DNA of 37,667 bases from Streptomyces indicus (lineage in GTDB: Bacteria; Actinomycetota; Actinomycetes; Streptomycetales; Streptomycetaceae): NCBI RefSeq assembly GCF_900100315.1, contig NZ_FNFF01000029.1, positions 1 through 37,667 on the forward strand. The letters are read 5' to 3'. The position numbers and the translations under genes are program-made. Numbering within the stretch: the stretch's first letter is position 1; every line of letters begins with the position of its first letter. Of the stretch, positions 29,172-37,644 are shown piece after piece. Under the pieces are notes generated by a model. That model was not told the origin of the DNA, ran no database searches, and was given only the letters and a program-made list of their open reading frames with translations.

Positions 29172-30365
29172 ATGAGTTACGTAGAGGTGCCGGGGGCGAA
29201 GGTCCCCATCCGCATGTGGACCGACCCGTCCACGGTCGAGGCGGGCGCGATGCAGCAGCTGCAGAACGTCGCCACGCTCCCGTGGATCAAGGGCCTCGCC
29301 GTCATGCCCGACGTGCACTACGGCAAGGGTGCGACGGTCGGTTCGGTGATCGCGATGCACGGTGCGGTCTGCCCGGCGGCGGTCGGCGTCGACATCGGCT
29401 GCGGCATGTCCGCGGTCAAGACCTCGCTGACGGCCAACGACCTTCCGGGTGACCTGTCCCGGCTGCGGTCGAAGATCGAGCAGGCGATTCCGGTGGGGCG
29501 CGGTATGCATGACGACGCCGTGGACCCGGGGCGCTTCCACGGGTTCGCCACGGCGGGCTTCGACGACTTCTGGGCGCGCTTCGACGGGATCGCGGAAGCG
29601 GTCAAGTTCCGTCAGGAGCGGGCGACGAAGCAGATGGGAACGCTCGGATCGGGCAACCATTTCATCGAGTTCTGCCTCGATGAGACGGGTTCGGTCTGGC
29701 TGATGCTGCACTCCGGTTCGCGCAACATCGGCAAGGAGCTCGCCGAGTACCACATCGGCGAGGCCCAGAAGCTGCCGCACAACCAGGGCCTGGTCGACCG
29801 CGACCTCGCGGTGTTCATCGCGGACACCCCGCAGATGCAGGCGTACCGCAACGACCTGTTCTGGGCGCAGGAGTACGCCAAGTACAACCGCGCGATCATG
29901 ATGGGCCTGTTCCAGGACGTCGTCCGCAAGGAGTTCAAGAAGGCCAAGGTCACCTTCGAGCCGGTCATCTCCTGCCACCACAACTACGTGGCGGAGGAGC
30001 GGTACGAGGGCATGGACCTCCTTGTCACGCGCAAGGGCGCGATCCGCGCGGGCTCCGGCGACTACGGGATCATCCCGGGCTCGATGGGCACGGGCTCGTA
30101 CATCGTGAAGGGCCTCGGCAACGAGAAGTCCTTCAACTCCGCCTCGCACGGCGCCGGCCGCAAGATGAGCCGGAACGCGGCGAAGCGGCGCTTCTCGACG
30201 CGGGATCTGGAGGAGCAGACGCGGGGGGTGGAGTGCCGCAAGGACTCCGGCGTCGTGGACGAGATCCCGGGCGCGTACAAGCCGATCGAGAAGGTCATCG
30301 ACCAGCAGCGGGACCTGGTGCAGGTCGTGGCCAAGCTCAAGCAGGTGGTCTGCGTCAAGGGGTGA
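29172..30365 (+). CDS. rtcB: RtcB-type RNA ligase
   Basis: This 397-residue protein is of the RtcB family, which joins RNA 2',3'-cyclic-phosphate or 3'-phosphate ends to 5'-OH ends using GTP and manganese. The metal ligands are visible: Cys in VDIGCGMSAVK, His in GSGNHFIEF, His in LHSGSRNIGKEL and His in SCHHNYV. The guanylylated catalytic His is in ASHGAGRKMSR. The length matches the shorter bacterial RtcB subgroup. No archease gene or rtcA/rtcR partner is nearby. ATG 29172 follows GAGGA. The upstream 200 nt are clearly more AT-rich than elsewhere (for example TTTTCTTTTGTTG), but no convincing promoter pair was found. Confidence 0.95.
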   Translation: MSYVEVPGAKVPIRMWTDPSTVEAGAMQQLQNVATLPWIKGLAVMPDVHYGKGATVGSVIAMHGAVCPAAVGVDIGCGMSAVKTSLTANDLPGDLSRLRSKIEQAIPVGRGMHDDAVDPGRFHGFATAGFDDFWARFDGIAEAVKFRQERATKQMGTLGSGNHFIEFCLDETGSVWLMLHSGSRNIGKELAEYHIGEAQKLPHNQGLVDRDLAVFIADTPQMQAYRNDLFWAQEYAKYNRAIMMGLFQDVVRKEFKKAKVTFEPVISCHHNYVAEERYEGMDLLVTRKGAIRAGSGDYGIIPGSMGTGSYIVKGLGNEKSFNSASHGAGRKMSRNAAKRRFSTRDLEEQTRGVECRKDSGVVDEIPGAYKPIEKVIDQQRDLVQVVAKLKQVVCVKG

Positions 30366-30474
30366 ACACCGGGGCGGGCAAGCCGCGTTGAGCGTTGAGG
30401 CGGGGGGCCTCGGCGGTGGCCGGCGAGTCGTGTGGGAGCGGCTCTCCGGCCCTTCTCGTGCGCGCAGGTGGGTG

Positions 30475-30508
30475 TACGTGCGCTCCGTACGAAGGGAGCG
30501 CCTGCGTA
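30475..30508. terminator. Hairpin between rtcB and the APH-type kinase
   Basis: GCGCTCC (30480-30486) pairs with GGAGCGC (30495-30501) around an 8-nt loop. Outer TACG/CGTA bases (30475-30478 and 30505-30508) extend the stem. It lies between convergent genes in a 149-nt gap that holds nothing else recognisable. Confidence 0.7.
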
Positions 30509-30514
30509 CGGGGG

Positions 30515-31261
30515 TTACATGAGGGCCTTCAGCACGTCCACCTCGCCGCCCGGCATGTGCGGGTCGAAGCCGTGCTCCAGGAGCCAGCGGATGCCCAGGA
30601 GGCTGCGCAGGGACCACCAGGCGTGCAGGACATCGAGGTCGACCTCCTTGCCGTAACCGGCGAGCAGGTCGGCGAGGTGCTCCTCGTGGCCGAGGGCCAG
30701 GGTGGCGAGGTCGTACAGGGCGTCGCCCTGCCCCGCCTCGGACCAGTCGAGGATGCCCGTGACCTCGTCGCCGTCGACGAAGACATGGGCGATCTGGAGG
30801 TCCCCGTGGGTGAACGCCGGGGTCCAGGGCCGCAGTGCGGCCTCGGCGACCTCACGGTTGCGGGTGACGAGGGCGGCCGGCAGGACGTTCTGCGCCACGA
30901 GCCAGGCGCACTCGTGGTCGAGCTCGGCCGTCAGCTCCTCGGTGCTGCGGCCCGCGCGTCCGGGGCGGGGCGGCAAGGGGGCGTCGTGCAGCCGGCGCAG
31001 CGCGGCGCCGGCCGCGGCCCAGGCGGCGGGCGAGGAGGTGCAGGGTTCGCCGAGGCGGCCGAGCGCCCTGCCCGGGAGCGCGGCGAGCGCGAGGGCCGGC
31101 GGCCGGTGCCACAGGACGCGGGGCGTCGGGACGGGGGCCAGGGCCATCGCCTCGACCTCGGCGTCCATACGGGACCGGTCGGCGTCCACCTTCAGGAACA
31201 CCTCGCCGACGCGCAGCGTCGCGCGCTCGGAGTGGGCGACGACCACCTGGACCTCATCCAT
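30515..31261 (-). CDS. Aminoglycoside-phosphotransferase-family (APH) kinase-like protein
   Basis: This 248-residue protein has a protein-kinase-like fold. The Brenner motif with the catalytic Asp is FTHGDLQIAHVFVDGD and the metal-binding Asp is in GILDWSEAGQGD. The N lobe is short, with the phosphate-binding lysine probably in VFLKVDAD. Such proteins include antibiotic kinases, but most streptomycete members are general small-molecule kinases of unknown substrate. Nothing here indicates resistance. The ATG at 31261 begins MDEVQVVVAHSERATLRVGE. It is downstream of the SDR gene on the same strand, 143 nt apart. Confidence 0.88.
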   Translation of the reverse strand: MDEVQVVVAHSERATLRVGEVFLKVDADRSRMDAEVEAMALAPVPTPRVLWHRPPALALAALPGRALGRLGEPCTSSPAAWAAAGAALRRLHDAPLPPRPGRAGRSTEELTAELDHECAWLVAQNVLPAALVTRNREVAEAALRPWTPAFTHGDLQIAHVFVDGDEVTGILDWSEAGQGDALYDLATLALGHEEHLADLLAGYGKEVDLDVLHAWWSLRSLLGIRWLLEHGFDPHMPGGEVDVLKALM

Positions 31262-31404
31262 GGCGGCCAGTATTCCGGGCGTGATGGGCCGGTGTCGTCT
31301 GGTTTGTCGGGGGCGCGGGGCCGAGGGGGAGGGCCAGGGCCGTCGGACGAGAAGGGCGAGGGACCGGCGCGCGAGGCCTCGGCCTCCCGTGCCGGGCAGG
31401 CACC

Positions 31405-32172
31405 TCACAGCTCGCGGTGCACCTTCGTGTTCGAGGCCTGGGCGCGCGGGCGGACCACCAGGAGGTCGACGTTGACATGGCTGGGGCGGGTGACGGTCCA
31501 GGCGATCGTGTCGGCCACGTCGTCCGCGGTCAGGGGCTCGGCCACGCCCTCGTACACCTTCGCGGCCTTCGCTTCGTCGCCGCCGAAGCGGGTCGTGGCG
31601 AACTCCTCCGTCTTGACCATGCCGGGCGCGATCTCGATCACGCGGACCGGCTGCCCGACCAGTTCGAGGCGGAGCGTCTCGGCCAGGACACGGGCCCCGT
31701 TCTTCGCGGCGACATAGCCCGCGCCGCCCTCGTACGTGGCGTGCCCGGCCGTCGAGGAGAGCACCACGACCGTGCCGTCACCGCTGTCGGTGAGCGCGGG
31801 CAGCAGGGCCTGGGTCATGTGCAGGGTGCCCAGCACGTTCACCTCGTACATCCGGCGCCAGTCCTCCGGGTCGCCGGTCGCGACCGGGTCCGCGCCGAGC
31901 GCGCCGCCCGCGTTGTTGACGAGGACGTCCACGCGGTCGAGCGCGGCCGCGAAGGCGTCCACGGCCGTCCGGTCGGTGACGTCGAGGGCGTACGCGGCGG
32001 CGGACCGCCCGGCCTCGGCGAGCTCGGCGGCCAGCGTCTCGATGCGGTCCTTGCGCCGGGCCGTGAGCACCACGTGGTAGTCGGCCTCGGCGAGCTTGCG
32101 GGCGGTCGCGGCGCCGATGCCGCTGCTCGCGCCGGTGACGACTGCGGTACGGCGGGTGGCGGCGGCGGTCAT
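31405..32172 (-). CDS. Short-chain dehydrogenase/reductase
   Basis: This 255-residue classical SDR has the NADP-binding TGASSGIGAATARKLAEA and the DVLVNNAGG strand. The catalytic Ser is in VVLSSTAGHATYEGG, and the YxxxK pair is in GYVAAKNGARVLAETL, where Tyr and Lys are intact. The Arg after the second strand (LTARRKDRIE) suggests NADPH preference. It resembles serine/3-hydroxy acid dehydrogenase (YdfG-like) enzymes. The ATG at 32172 follows GAGGAG by 6 nt. It contrasts with the upstream epimerase gene, which has lost the same dyad. Confidence 0.92.
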   Translation of the reverse strand: MTAAATRRTAVVTGASSGIGAATARKLAEADYHVVLTARRKDRIETLAAELAEAGRSAAAYALDVTDRTAVDAFAAALDRVDVLVNNAGGALGADPVATGDPEDWRRMYEVNVLGTLHMTQALLPALTDSGDGTVVVLSSTAGHATYEGGAGYVAAKNGARVLAETLRLELVGQPVRVIEIAPGMVKTEEFATTRFGGDEAKAAKVYEGVAEPLTADDVADTIAWTVTRPSHVNVDLLVVRPRAQASNTKVHREL

Positions 32173-32392
32173 GGGCTGCTCCTCGGGACGGTCTTCCGGC
32201 GCGGACAAAAGGGGTCGCCTTTCGGCCAGGCTAGCCCGGCCGTCGGGACGCCCGGTCAACCGCTCAGCATGTGGTCATCCGTACGCGCCGAACTCCGCCG
32301 AGAACACGGTCCCTTGCCATGTCTGGATATCTTGCGCGCATATCGGACAGGCGGCGGCGACAGCGGCTGTGGGAACTGTGTAGGAGCGGGAT

Positions 32393-32872
32393 ATGCGAGC
32401 TCGGGCCCGACTGAGAGGCGCCGGACTGGCCGCGGCGACGGCGGCAGCGGCCGCGCTGGCCCTGGCGGTACCGGCCGAGGCGGCGGCACCGGAGGCCGAC
32501 GTGGCGTACCACGGCTACGCCTCGCTGTGGGAAGGGCGGCTCGGCATCTGGCTGACCCCGCAGAACCATGGCCCGGTCGACGTGTCCGACGCGACGGTCC
32601 GGCTGCGCTACTCCGTCCCCCTGGCGAGCGACCAGCGGCTGCCGAAGCGCTGCCTGCGGGCCGGGCAGCGGGTGGTGCTCTGCTCGACGGGCGAGATCAA
32701 GGCGGGCAGCTGGAGCGCGGAGCTCGCGCTCGACCTGAAGCTCAAGGGGGCGCCGGAGGAGGCCACCGTCCAGATCGACACCCTGTGGAACGGCGGGGTG
32801 TCCGACCGGAACGCCGGCAACAACCGGCACAAGGTGCTGACCCTCGACACCGGGGACTCGTACTTCTTCTAG
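32393..32872 (+). CDS. Secreted protein of unknown function
   Basis: This 159-residue protein has a Sec signal peptide (MRARARLRGAGLAAATAAAA, ending in an AEAAA cleavage region near residue 32). The mature part is about 127 residues, predicted mostly beta strand (LGIWLTPQNHGPVDVSDATV), with two Cys (KRCLRAG and VVLCSTG) that could form a disulfide. The fold might be an immunoglobulin-like or CARDB-like sandwich, but no family is assigned. The C terminus is unusually aromatic (GDSYFF). GGAG lies upstream of ATG 32393. It is divergent from the SDR gene across 220 nt. A weak inverted repeat, TGTCTGGATAT/ATATCGGACA (about 32320-32349), lies before it. Confidence 0.78.
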   Translation: MRARARLRGAGLAAATAAAAALALAVPAEAAAPEADVAYHGYASLWEGRLGIWLTPQNHGPVDVSDATVRLRYSVPLASDQRLPKRCLRAGQRVVLCSTGEIKAGSWSAELALDLKLKGAPEEATVQIDTLWNGGVSDRNAGNNRHKVLTLDTGDSYFF

Positions 32873-32873
32873 T

Positions 32874-33053
32874 TTCCTCAGGCTTCCTCCGGCTTCCTCA
32901 GGCTTTCTCGGGCCTCTTCCGGCCCTCTTCCGGGCTTCTTCCGGGCCTCTTCCAGGCCTCGCAAGGGGTGCGCTCCGGCCCGCGGCGTCCGCTGCCGCGG
33001 GCCGTTGCCGTGCGCGCGGGCCGTTGTGGTGCGCGCGGGCCGTTGTCGTACCC
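32874..33053. repeat. Two tandem-repeat blocks before the AAA ATPase gene
   Basis: Block 1 (32874 to about 32958) has about 8 copies of a 10-12 bp pyrimidine-rich unit, starting TTCCTCAGGC, TTCCTCCGGC and TTCCTCAGGC and then degenerating. Block 2 (32999-33053) has three 19-bp units starting GGGCCGTTG at 32999, 33018 and 33037, linked by GTGCGCGC. Together they occupy most of the 199-nt gap between the two genes. Confidence 0.8.
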
Positions 33054-33071
33054 CCGTGGCAGGCTCGAAGG

Positions 33072-33779
33072 GTGATCGTCGAACGCGCGTATGCCCATGT
33101 GGACGGGCAGGACCCCGAGGAGTACCCGTGGAGCGTGCCCTGCGTGCGGCAGCTCCTGCGCGAAGGGCTGCGCTTCACCGCGCCGGTGACCTTCCTGGTG
33201 GGGGAGAACGGGTCGGGCAAGTCCACCCTGGCCGAGGCGCTCGCGGAGGCGTTCGGCCTCGACCCGTACGGCGGCTCGCACGACTGGAAGTACGCCAGCC
33301 ACCGCGCCAAGTCGGCGCTCGGCGAGCGGCTGAGGTTCGACGCGGCGGCCGGCGGGCGGCACATGGTGCGCAGCTGGTCCGCGCGCAAGGGCTTCTTCCT
33401 GCGGGCCGAAACCGCGCTCAACGCGCTGGAGCGCGAGGGCTTCGATCCCGACGGCCGCAGCCACGGCGAGGGGTTCCTCGCGGCGTTCCGCGGCAAGTTC
33501 CTCACGCCCGGTCTGTACGTCATGGACGAGCCGGAGGCGGCCCTTTCGTTCGCCTCCTGCCTCGAACTGCTCGGCCACATGGACCAGTTGACCGCGAAGG
33601 GCGGCCAGATCGTCTGCGCCACCCACTCCCCGCTCCTCACCGCGCTGCCGGGGGCCGACATCGTCGAGGTGGGGGAGCACGGCATGCGGCGGGTGCGCTG
33701 GCAGGACCTGGAGCTGGTGGACCACTGGCGGCGGTACCTGCGCGATCCGGGCGCGTATCTGCGGCACATCGTGGGGTGA
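33072..33779 (+). CDS. AAA/ABC-type ATPase (orphan)
   Basis: This 235-residue ATPase has an ABC/SMC-like head. The Walker A motif is LVGENGSGKSTLAEAL near residue 45. The Walker B motif is LYVMDEPEAALSF, and the H-switch is ATHSPLLTAL. It has no membrane segment and no partner permease. It resembles the COG3910 predicted ATPases found singly in many bacteria. GTG 33072 begins VIVERAYAHVDGQ; AAGG directly touches the start, so the ribosome binding site is poor. No endonuclease or other defence partner is beside it, so a role in defence is not supported here. It ends 30 nt before the convergent regulator. Confidence 0.85.
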   Translation: MIVERAYAHVDGQDPEEYPWSVPCVRQLLREGLRFTAPVTFLVGENGSGKSTLAEALAEAFGLDPYGGSHDWKYASHRAKSALGERLRFDAAAGGRHMVRSWSARKGFFLRAETALNALEREGFDPDGRSHGEGFLAAFRGKFLTPGLYVMDEPEAALSFASCLELLGHMDQLTAKGGQIVCATHSPLLTALPGADIVEVGEHGMRRVRWQDLELVDHWRRYLRDPGAYLRHIVG

Positions 33780-33809
33780 GCGGGCCGCGAGACGCGGGTG
33801 GTGGTGCGC

Positions 33810-36800
33810 TTACGGGGTGAACTCGGCCGGCGGGGTCTTGTGGCCGCGGTCGTACGCGGCCGTGAACGCCTGCTCGCCCAGGGCGGCACGGGCGCGGGAC
33901 TCGGCCCGGTCCACGTCGGCGCGTTCGCCCGGCGGCAGCGGGGAGCCCACGGAGGCGCGCAGGGCGGCGGCCGTGCCGAGTGCCTCGGCGGCCCGCTCGG
34001 CCGCCCCGCCGGCCGACCATGCGCAGGCGAGTCCCTCGATGGCGAAGGCGACGGCCCGCGCGTCTCCCGTACGGCGGGCCGCGGCCAGGCTCTCCGCGTG
34101 CAGGGAGGCCGCCTGCCCGGTGTCGCCGCGCAGCTCGGCCACGTATCCGCACTGCGCGAGCAGCAGCGCCGTACCGGAGTCGACGCCGAGCCGGCGGTTC
34201 CACGCGAGCCACGGGGCGAGCAGCGCCTGCGCGGCATCGAGGTCGCCGCGGCGGCGGGCCCCGAGCGCGAGACCGATCTCGGCGAACTGCCTTGCGGGCG
34301 CGTTCCCTTGGTCCGCGGCCAGCCGCGCGGCCCGTTCGTGGTACTCCTGCGCGCGCTCGTCCTCACCCGTGAGCAGGGCGATCCGACCGAGCCGCGACAG
34401 GCTGAACGAGGCCTGCGTCCACAGCTGGAGCTCCTCGGCGGCCCGCAGACCCTCGCCGTGCAGCCGGGCGGCGGCCGGGTAGTCGCCGGTGATCTCCGCG
34501 AGGACGCCCAGCTGTTCGGTGGCCTGCAACTGGCCCCAGCGGTCGCCGAGCGCACCGAAGCGTTCGGCGGTGGTCTCGGCGGCCCGGCGCAGCGAGGCCA
34601 GGTCGCCCTCGTACAGCGAACGCGTCGCCCAGGTGCTCAGCGCCGCCGCCTCGCCCCACGGATCGCCGAGCGCGCGGAACTCGGCCTCCAGCTCGTACAG
34701 CCGCCCGCGGTCCTGCGTCTGCGTGAAACCGCAGCGCGCGTACGCGAGCAGCCAGCGGCCGCGCGCGTCGGCACCGTCGAAGGGCCCGTCCTGGCCGGAG
34801 GCGTCGCCGGTGATCAGGGCCAGGGCGGCGCGGCGGATACGGGTGGAGGTGAGGGTGGTGGGGGCGGGGGTGGTGGCTGTGGTGGCTGTCTTGGTCGGGG
34901 TGGCGGTGGTGGTTGTGGTGGCCTGGGCGGTCCGGGAGGTGGGGTCGTTCGCCTTGGTGAGGGCCCGGTCCAGGTGGGCCAGGCCCTCGCTGATACGGCC
35001 GCTCAAGTACCAGTACCACGTGAGGGAGTTGACCGTGCGCAGGGCGAGCTCGGGGTCGTCGGTATGGTCGAGCGCGGTGTGCAGGTTGAGCGACTCCGCG
35101 TCGAGGCGGCGCAGCCAGGCGCATTGCGCGGGGCCGTGCAGCTCGGGCGCGGCCCGGCCGGCGAGCCGGGTGTAATGCAGGGCGTGCCGGTGGCGGACTC
35201 GTGCCTCCTCGCCGGAGGCCGCCAGCTGCTCGAGGCTGTACGCCGTGACGGACTCCAGCATCCGGTAGCGCGCACCGTGTTCCCCGTATGCCACCGTCAC
35301 GAGCGAGCGGTCCACGAGCCGCGTGACCAGGTCGAGGACGTCCGCGCCCGGGATGTGCGGGGCGGCCGGGGGCAGGGCGGAAGGGTGTGCGGCGCGCAGG
35401 GCGGCAGGGTACGGGGCGTCGGAGTGCTGGGCGCCGGGGTCCGGGTCGGCGCAGACCGCCTCGGCGGCGTCGAGGGTGAAACCGCCGGCGAAGACGGCCA
35501 GCCGGCGCAGCACCGCGCGCTCCGGCGGACCCAGCAGCTCCCAGCTCCAGTCGATCATCGCGCGCAGGGTGCGCTGGCGGGCGGGCGCGTCCCTGCGCAC
35601 CTGGCCGAGCAGCCGGAAACGGTCGTGCAGACGGTCCGAGAGCGCCTCGACGCCGAGGGCGCGCACCCGGGTGGCGGCGAGTTCGAGAGCGAGCGGGATG
35701 CCGTCGAGGCGGCGGCAGATGAGCTCGACGGCCTCCCGGTTGGCCGCGGTGAGTGCGAAGCCGGGCGCGGCGGCGGCCGCCCGTGCCGCGAACAGGTCGA
35801 CTGCTTCGGGGACTTGGAGCGGTGCGACGGCCTCGACGGTCTCGCCCGCCACATCGAGCGGCTCCTGGCTGGTCGCGAGGACCCGCGCGCCCGGCACGGT
35901 CCGCAGCAGTCGGCCCACGAGTGCGGCCACCTCGTCGACGAGGTGCTCGCAGTTGTCCAGGACGAGCAGCAGCTCGCGACCGGCCAGGGCGCGCAGGAGG
36001 CGTGCGGTGCGGTCGTCGGGGCGGGGGCCGTCGGCGCCGCCGTCCTCCGGACCGGCTTGCGCCGTCGGCGCCTCGTCCCGGATCCCGAGCGCGGCCGCGA
36101 CCGCATCCGCGGGCTCCCGCCGCACGCCCGCCAACTCGACCAGCCAGACGCCGTCTTGGGGTGGGGGCGGGGGAGTGGGAGTAGGGGTGGGGGGAGTGGG
36201 GGTGGGGGGTGCGCCCAGTGGGCCGTCGTCGAGGTGCGCCGCGTAGTGCCGGGCCGCCTCCAGCGCGAGGCGAGTTTTGCCGACGCCGCCCGGGCCCGTG
36301 AGCGTCACGAGCCGTTCGGCGCCGAGCAGCGCACACACCCGGGCGACGGCCGCATCCCGCCCGATCACGGCGTCCGTAGGGGCGGGGAGGTTCGTGGTTG
36401 GGCGGTGCGCCGGGGCGGTGGGATCGGGGGCGGGTGTCGGTGGGGACGTGGTTGCGGGGGCGGGTGCGGGGGCGAGCCCAGGTGAGGGGGCCGCGGGAGG
36501 TGCGAGTGCTCGGGCCGGCGTGAGTACCGGGGGAGGCGTGAGTGCCGGGGGAGTAGCCAGGAGTGCCGCGTCAATCGCGGTCTCGGGCTCAGGAGTTGGC
36601 CGTACAGGGGCCGATACAGGGGCAGACACCGACGCCGGTGCGGGGACGGATGGCGGCGGGACGAGATGGGGGTCCTGGCGGAGCATCGCCTCGTGCAGCG
36701 CGCGCAGCTCCGGGCCGGGGTCCACGCCGAGCTCGTCGGCCAGGCGCCGGCTCAGCGCGTGATACGCCGCGAGCGCCTCACTCTGCCGCCCCGCCCCGTA

Positions 36801-37412
36801 CAGGGCCCGCAGCTGCACCGCACGCAACCCCTCCCGCAGCGGATGCGCGGCCGCGAGCTCCGTCAACTCGTCCGCCACCAAGGCATGTTCACCCAGCCCG
36901 AGCCGCAGCGCAGCCAACTCCTCCCGCGCAGTGAGCCGTTGCTCCTCCAGCCGGGTCACCGCGGCCTGCGCGAAAGCGGCGTCCCGGAACCCGTCGAACG
37001 CCGGCCCCCGCCACAGCCCCAGCGCGCTCGCGAACAGCGAGGCACGGGTACGCGGCTCGGCGGCCTGCCGCGCCCGCGCGACGAGCCGCCCGAAACGGCC
37101 CGCGTCCACGTCGTCCTCGGCGACCGCCAGCCGGTACCCGGCCGGACCGTGCTCCACCAGGGCACGCGCGCCCGGCTCGCCCCGCTCGAGGGCACGGCGC
37201 AGCTGCGACACCTTGGTCTGCAGGGCGCCCGCCGGACGGGCCGGTCGCGCCCCGTCCTCCCACAGGTCCTCGACGATCCGGTCGGCGGCCACGGGCCGCC
37301 CCTCGTGGACGAGAAGCACGGCGAGCAGCGCCCGCACCTTGGCCTCCGGCACGGCCACCACCGTCCCGTCCCCCGCCCGCACGCCCAGGCTCCCCAGCAC
37401 CTCGAATCGCAT
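33810..37412 (-). CDS. AfsR/SARP-type regulator with NB-ARC and TPR domains
   Basis: This 1200-residue regulator is of the AfsR/DnrI class. Residues 1 to about 95 form an OmpR-like winged helix (MRFEVLGSLGVRAGDGTVVA, then LWEDGARPARPAGALQTKVS). Residues of about 97-245 are the bacterial transcriptional activation domain. A Pro/Ala-rich linker runs from about 250 to 340. The NB-ARC ATPase follows, with Walker A VTLTGPGGVGKTRLALEAAR near 370 and Walker B LLLVLDNCEHLVDE near 480. From about 770, TPR-like helical repeats run to the end. Two low-complexity insertions (Pro-Thr near 401-418 and Thr-rich near 825-855) interrupt it. Members activate antibiotic or export genes by binding 11-bp-periodic direct repeats. 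It is divergent from the gene starting at 37645. Confidence 0.92.
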   Translation of the reverse strand: MRFEVLGSLGVRAGDGTVVAVPEAKVRALLAVLLVHEGRPVAADRIVEDLWEDGARPARPAGALQTKVSQLRRALERGEPGARALVEHGPAGYRLAVAEDDVDAGRFGRLVARARQAAEPRTRASLFASALGLWRGPAFDGFRDAAFAQAAVTRLEEQRLTAREELAALRLGLGEHALVADELTELAAAHPLREGLRAVQLRALYGAGRQSEALAAYHALSRRLADELGVDPGPELRALHEAMLRQDPHLVPPPSVPAPASVSAPVSAPVRPTPEPETAIDAALLATPPALTPPPVLTPARALAPPAAPSPGLAPAPAPATTSPPTPAPDPTAPAHRPTTNLPAPTDAVIGRDAAVARVCALLGAERLVTLTGPGGVGKTRLALEAARHYAAHLDDGPLGAPPTPTPPTPTPTPPPPPQDGVWLVELAGVRREPADAVAAALGIRDEAPTAQAGPEDGGADGPRPDDRTARLLRALAGRELLLVLDNCEHLVDEVAALVGRLLRTVPGARVLATSQEPLDVAGETVEAVAPLQVPEAVDLFAARAAAAAPGFALTAANREAVELICRRLDGIPLALELAATRVRALGVEALSDRLHDRFRLLGQVRRDAPARQRTLRAMIDWSWELLGPPERAVLRRLAVFAGGFTLDAAEAVCADPDPGAQHSDAPYPAALRAAHPSALPPAAPHIPGADVLDLVTRLVDRSLVTVAYGEHGARYRMLESVTAYSLEQLAASGEEARVRHRHALHYTRLAGRAAPELHGPAQCAWLRRLDAESLNLHTALDHTDDPELALRTVNSLTWYWYLSGRISEGLAHLDRALTKANDPTSRTAQATTTTTATPTKTATTATTPAPTTLTSTRIRRAALALITGDASGQDGPFDGADARGRWLLAYARCGFTQTQDRGRLYELEAEFRALGDPWGEAAALSTWATRSLYEGDLASLRRAAETTAERFGALGDRWGQLQATEQLGVLAEITGDYPAAARLHGEGLRAAEELQLWTQASFSLSRLGRIALLTGEDERAQEYHERAARLAADQGNAPARQFAEIGLALGARRRGDLDAAQALLAPWLAWNRRLGVDSGTALLLAQCGYVAELRGDTGQAASLHAESLAAARRTGDARAVAFAIEGLACAWSAGGAAERAAEALGTAAALRASVGSPLPPGERADVDRAESRARAALGEQAFTAAYDRGHKTPPAEFTP
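36158..36209 (+). repeat. G-run cluster inside the AfsR-type gene
   Basis: Runs of three to six G (about eight or more runs separated by T, C, AGT or AGTA) occupy 52 nt on the plus strand. They encode the Pro-Thr insertion between the Walker A and B motifs on the minus strand. It is a simple-sequence tract with strong G-quadruplex potential. Confidence 0.85.
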
Positions 37413-37561
37413 ACGCCCACGCTAACCGTGAGGGCGGCGGCAAGGGGCCGCCGACCGTGACCCGACCTGCCCACACGAAGCCGACACCCCACCCGCACCG
37501 CCCGGCACCCTGCCCGCCCCACCCGCACCGCCCGGGCGCTTTCGGCGGACCGTGCGCAAAC

Positions 37562-37594
37562 CGTCAGCGGTTCGTGAGCGGCCTCCCGCACGGT
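37562..37594 (+). promoter_or_regulatory. Candidate SARP-type operator and promoter
   Basis: CGTCAGCGG (37562-37570) and CGTGAGCGG (37573-37581) are direct repeats with an 11-bp period. CACGGT (37589-37594) lies 7 nt beyond the second repeat as a possible -10 box. This layout fits known SARP binding sites and faces the gene starting at 37645. Confidence 0.45.
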
Positions 37595-37644
37595 GGTGAC
37601 CGGTCGCACAACCGACCCTCACCCACAGCTCCGGAAGGAACACC

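Noticed and set aside
30515..31261. Antibiotic-resistance kinase
   Set aside because: The APH fold is clear, but the family is large and mostly non-resistance, and no biosynthetic cluster or resistance context is present.
33072..33779. Possible defence system built on the AAA ATPase
   Set aside because: No nuclease, toxin, reverse transcriptase, or methylase is adjacent. The neighbours are a secreted protein and a SARP regulator.
33798..36485. Long plus-strand frame (895 codons) opposite the AfsR-type regulator
   Set aside because: Its translation is Gly/Arg/Gln-rich without domains, while the minus strand encodes clear winged-helix, NB-ARC and TPR modules.
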